Assembly: GCA_004562175.1 (NCBI GenBank)
Contig: SFRS01000042.1
Coordinates: forward strand, 1 to 6,651
From: a bacterium
GTDB lineage: Bacteria; Bacillota; Negativicutes; Acidaminococcales; Acidaminococcaceae
Direction: 5' to 3'
Length of the DNA: 6,651 nt
The notes beneath the pieces were generated by a model. The model was not told the origin of the DNA. It made no database searches and was given only the letters and a program-made list of their open reading frames with translations. Shown in pieces: positions 5,371 to 6,651 of the stretch (within the stretch, counting starts at the first letter, position 1; each line of letters starts with the position of its first letter). Both the position numbers and the translations under genes were made by a program.

Positions 5371-6651
5371 TTATTCACGCTTCAGGAAGCGCTCCTCGGC
5401 CTCCTGTCTTGACATAATAACCTCCCTGGGCTTGGAGCCAACGGATTGACCCACAATGCCCAGCTCCTCCATGGTGTCCACCAGTCGCGCCGCCCGGGTA
5501 TAACCGATGCGGAAGCGCCGCTGGAGCATGGAGCTGGATGCCTGACCCATATCCAAAACTAAGCTCAATGCATCCGCAAACAATTCGTCCTCAGCAGAGG
5601 AGTCGCTTTCCACGTCCTCCCCGCCGTTATTTTTATTTTTACTGTCGCATTCCAGCTCCTGCTCCGTCACCTCTTCGGTGTAGTTCACAGGAATGGATTG
5701 CTGCACAATAAATTCCACAATTTTATTCAATTCCTCATCGGTAACGAAGGCACCCTGCACGCGCACGGGCTTGTTGAAGCCGATTGGATAAAAGAGCATA
5801 TCACCCTTGCCCAAAAGCTTTTCCGCACCGCCCATGTCAATGATGGTGCGGGAGTCCGTTTGTGAAGAAACCGCAAAGGCAATGCGGGAAGGGATATTGG
5901 CCTTGACAATGCCCGTGATGACATCCACGGAGGGTCTTTGAGTGGCCAAAATCAAATGGATACCGGCGGCGCGGGCCTTTTGGGCCAGACGCAAAATGGC
6001 GTCCTCCACATCCACCTTGGCCACCATCATCAAATCGGATAGCTCGTCGATGATGATGACGATGAAGGGCATTTTTTCCTCTGCCTGGGCGTTATAGCTG
6101 TTTATTTCCCGCACATGGCTTTCGGCGAAGCAGTTGTAGCGCCGCTCCATCTCGGCCACAGCCCAATGCAGGGCGGAGGCCGCCTTTTTCGGCTCCGTCA
6201 CTACCGGGGTCAGCAGATGGGGAATGCCATTGTAGTTGGACAGTTCTACTACCTTGGGGTCCACCAAAATCAGCTTCACCTCTTCCGGGCGCGCCTTGTA
6301 CAAAATGCCGGCGATAATGGTATTGATGCACACGGATTTGCCGCTGCCCGTAGAGCCTGCCACCAAAAGATGGGGCATTTTGGACAAATCGGCGGAGATA
6401 ATGTCGCCGCTAATGTCCTTGCCGAGGCCTATACACAGCTTGGAGGGAGTGCAGCGCACCTTGGCGTCCTCCACTACCTCTCTAAAGCACACGGTATCAT
6501 TTTTTGTATTGGGAGCCTCAATACCGATTGCCGATTTGCCAGGAATGGGGGCTTCAATGCGCACGCCCGGCGCCGCTAGGCGCAGGGCAATATCATCAGC
6601 CAAGTTCACCACGGAGCTGACCTTCACACCGGGAGCGGGCTCCAGCTCAAA
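5371..6651 (-). CDS. ftsK: DNA translocase FtsK/SpoIIIE, C-terminal part (5' end outside window)
   Basis: The frame is open to the right window edge and 426 codons are visible. The first residues ([20 protein letters not shown]) match the alpha/beta motor region of FtsK/SpoIIIE, so the N-terminal membrane domain and linker lie upstream. The GTG at 6627-6625 is internal, not a start. Seen in visible-residue numbering: Walker A GSTGSGKS (99-106), Walker [13 protein letters not shown] (197-208), [14 protein letters not shown] (234-247) and [23 protein letters not shown] (259-281), all hallmarks of the RecA-like motor. A poorly conserved acidic linker follows (about 326-354). Then comes the winged-helix gamma domain (about 357-417, with [20 protein letters not shown]), which reads the polar guide sequences on DNA and, in some bacteria, contacts XerD. 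Role: an ATP-driven hexameric pump at the division septum that clears and sorts chromosome termini. It ends at TAA (5373-5371), 17 bases before the rodZ-like gene. FtsK and SpoIIIE cannot be separated from this part alone. Confidence 0.96.
   Translation of the reverse strand, partial: FELEPAPGVKVSSVVNLADDIALRLAAPGVRIEAPIPGKSAIGIEAPNTKNDTVCFREVVEDAKVRCTPSKLCIGLGKDISGDIISADLSKMPHLLVAGSTGSGKSVCINTIIAGILYKARPEEVKLILVDPKVVELSNYNGIPHLLTPVVTEPKKAASALHWAVAEMERRYNCFAESHVREINSYNAQAEEKMPFIVIIIDELSDLMMVAKVDVEDAILRLAQKARAAGIHLILATQRPSVDVITGIVKANIPSRIAFAVSSQTDSRTIIDMGGAEKLLGKGDMLFYPIGFNKPVRVQGAFVTDEELNKIVEFIVQQSIPVNYTEEVTEQELECDSKNKNNGGEDVESDSSAEDELFADALSLVLDMGQASSSMLQRRFRIGYTRAARLVDTMEELGIVGQSVGSKPREVIMSRQEAEERFLKRE

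Noticed and set aside
4346..5449. Long plus-strand open frame (367 codons) antisense to the rodZ-like gene and the ftsK end
   Set aside because: It crosses two real genes on the other strand, and its Leu/His-rich translation is typical of an antisense shadow. No convincing ribosome-binding site or family resemblance.

Overview
The window is one dense, single-direction block of protein-coding genes, all on the minus strand. It is therefore read from right (position 6651) to left (position 1). In transcription order it holds: the C-terminal part of an FtsK/SpoIIIE DNA translocase; a RodZ-like membrane protein with a helix-turn-helix and a DUF4115-type domain; a full-length YgiQ-type radical SAM protein; a lipoprotein that looks like an extracellular solute-binding protein; and an almost complete RimO, the methylthiotransferase that modifies ribosomal protein S12. 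The rimO frame is open from its start at 1317 to the left window edge without reaching a stop.

The gaps between genes are only 12 to 51 bases. Every gene whose start is visible has a good Shine-Dalgarno sequence 6 to 9 bases before its ATG. I see no tRNA, rRNA, CRISPR array, insertion sequence, factor-independent terminator or convincing promoter. The simplest reading is one operon that begins upstream of position 6651 and continues past position 1.

The organism is a bacterium. The order ftsK, rodZ-like, ygiQ, solute-binding lipoprotein, rimO resembles, from memory, the chromosomes of Negativicutes (diderm Firmicutes such as the Acidaminococcus/Phascolarctobacterium or Selenomonas groups). 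Strong GGAGG ribosome-binding sites and a Firmicutes-style FtsK C-terminus agree with this. The assignment is an inference and cannot be proved from the window alone.

Functionally this is a core housekeeping block: chromosome segregation (FtsK), cell shape (RodZ-like) and ribosome modification (RimO), joined by a conserved radical SAM protein of unknown role and a lone binding lipoprotein. There is no sign of a mobile island, defence system or biosynthetic cluster. The points worth a second look are small: a perfect 14-bp palindrome over the ygiQ stop codon next to the lipoprotein ribosome-binding site; a decayed duplicate of the lipoprotein gene's last codons in the gap before rimO; a very basic, Gly/Ala/Arg-rich tail on YgiQ; and an orphan binding protein placed between two iron-sulfur enzymes.
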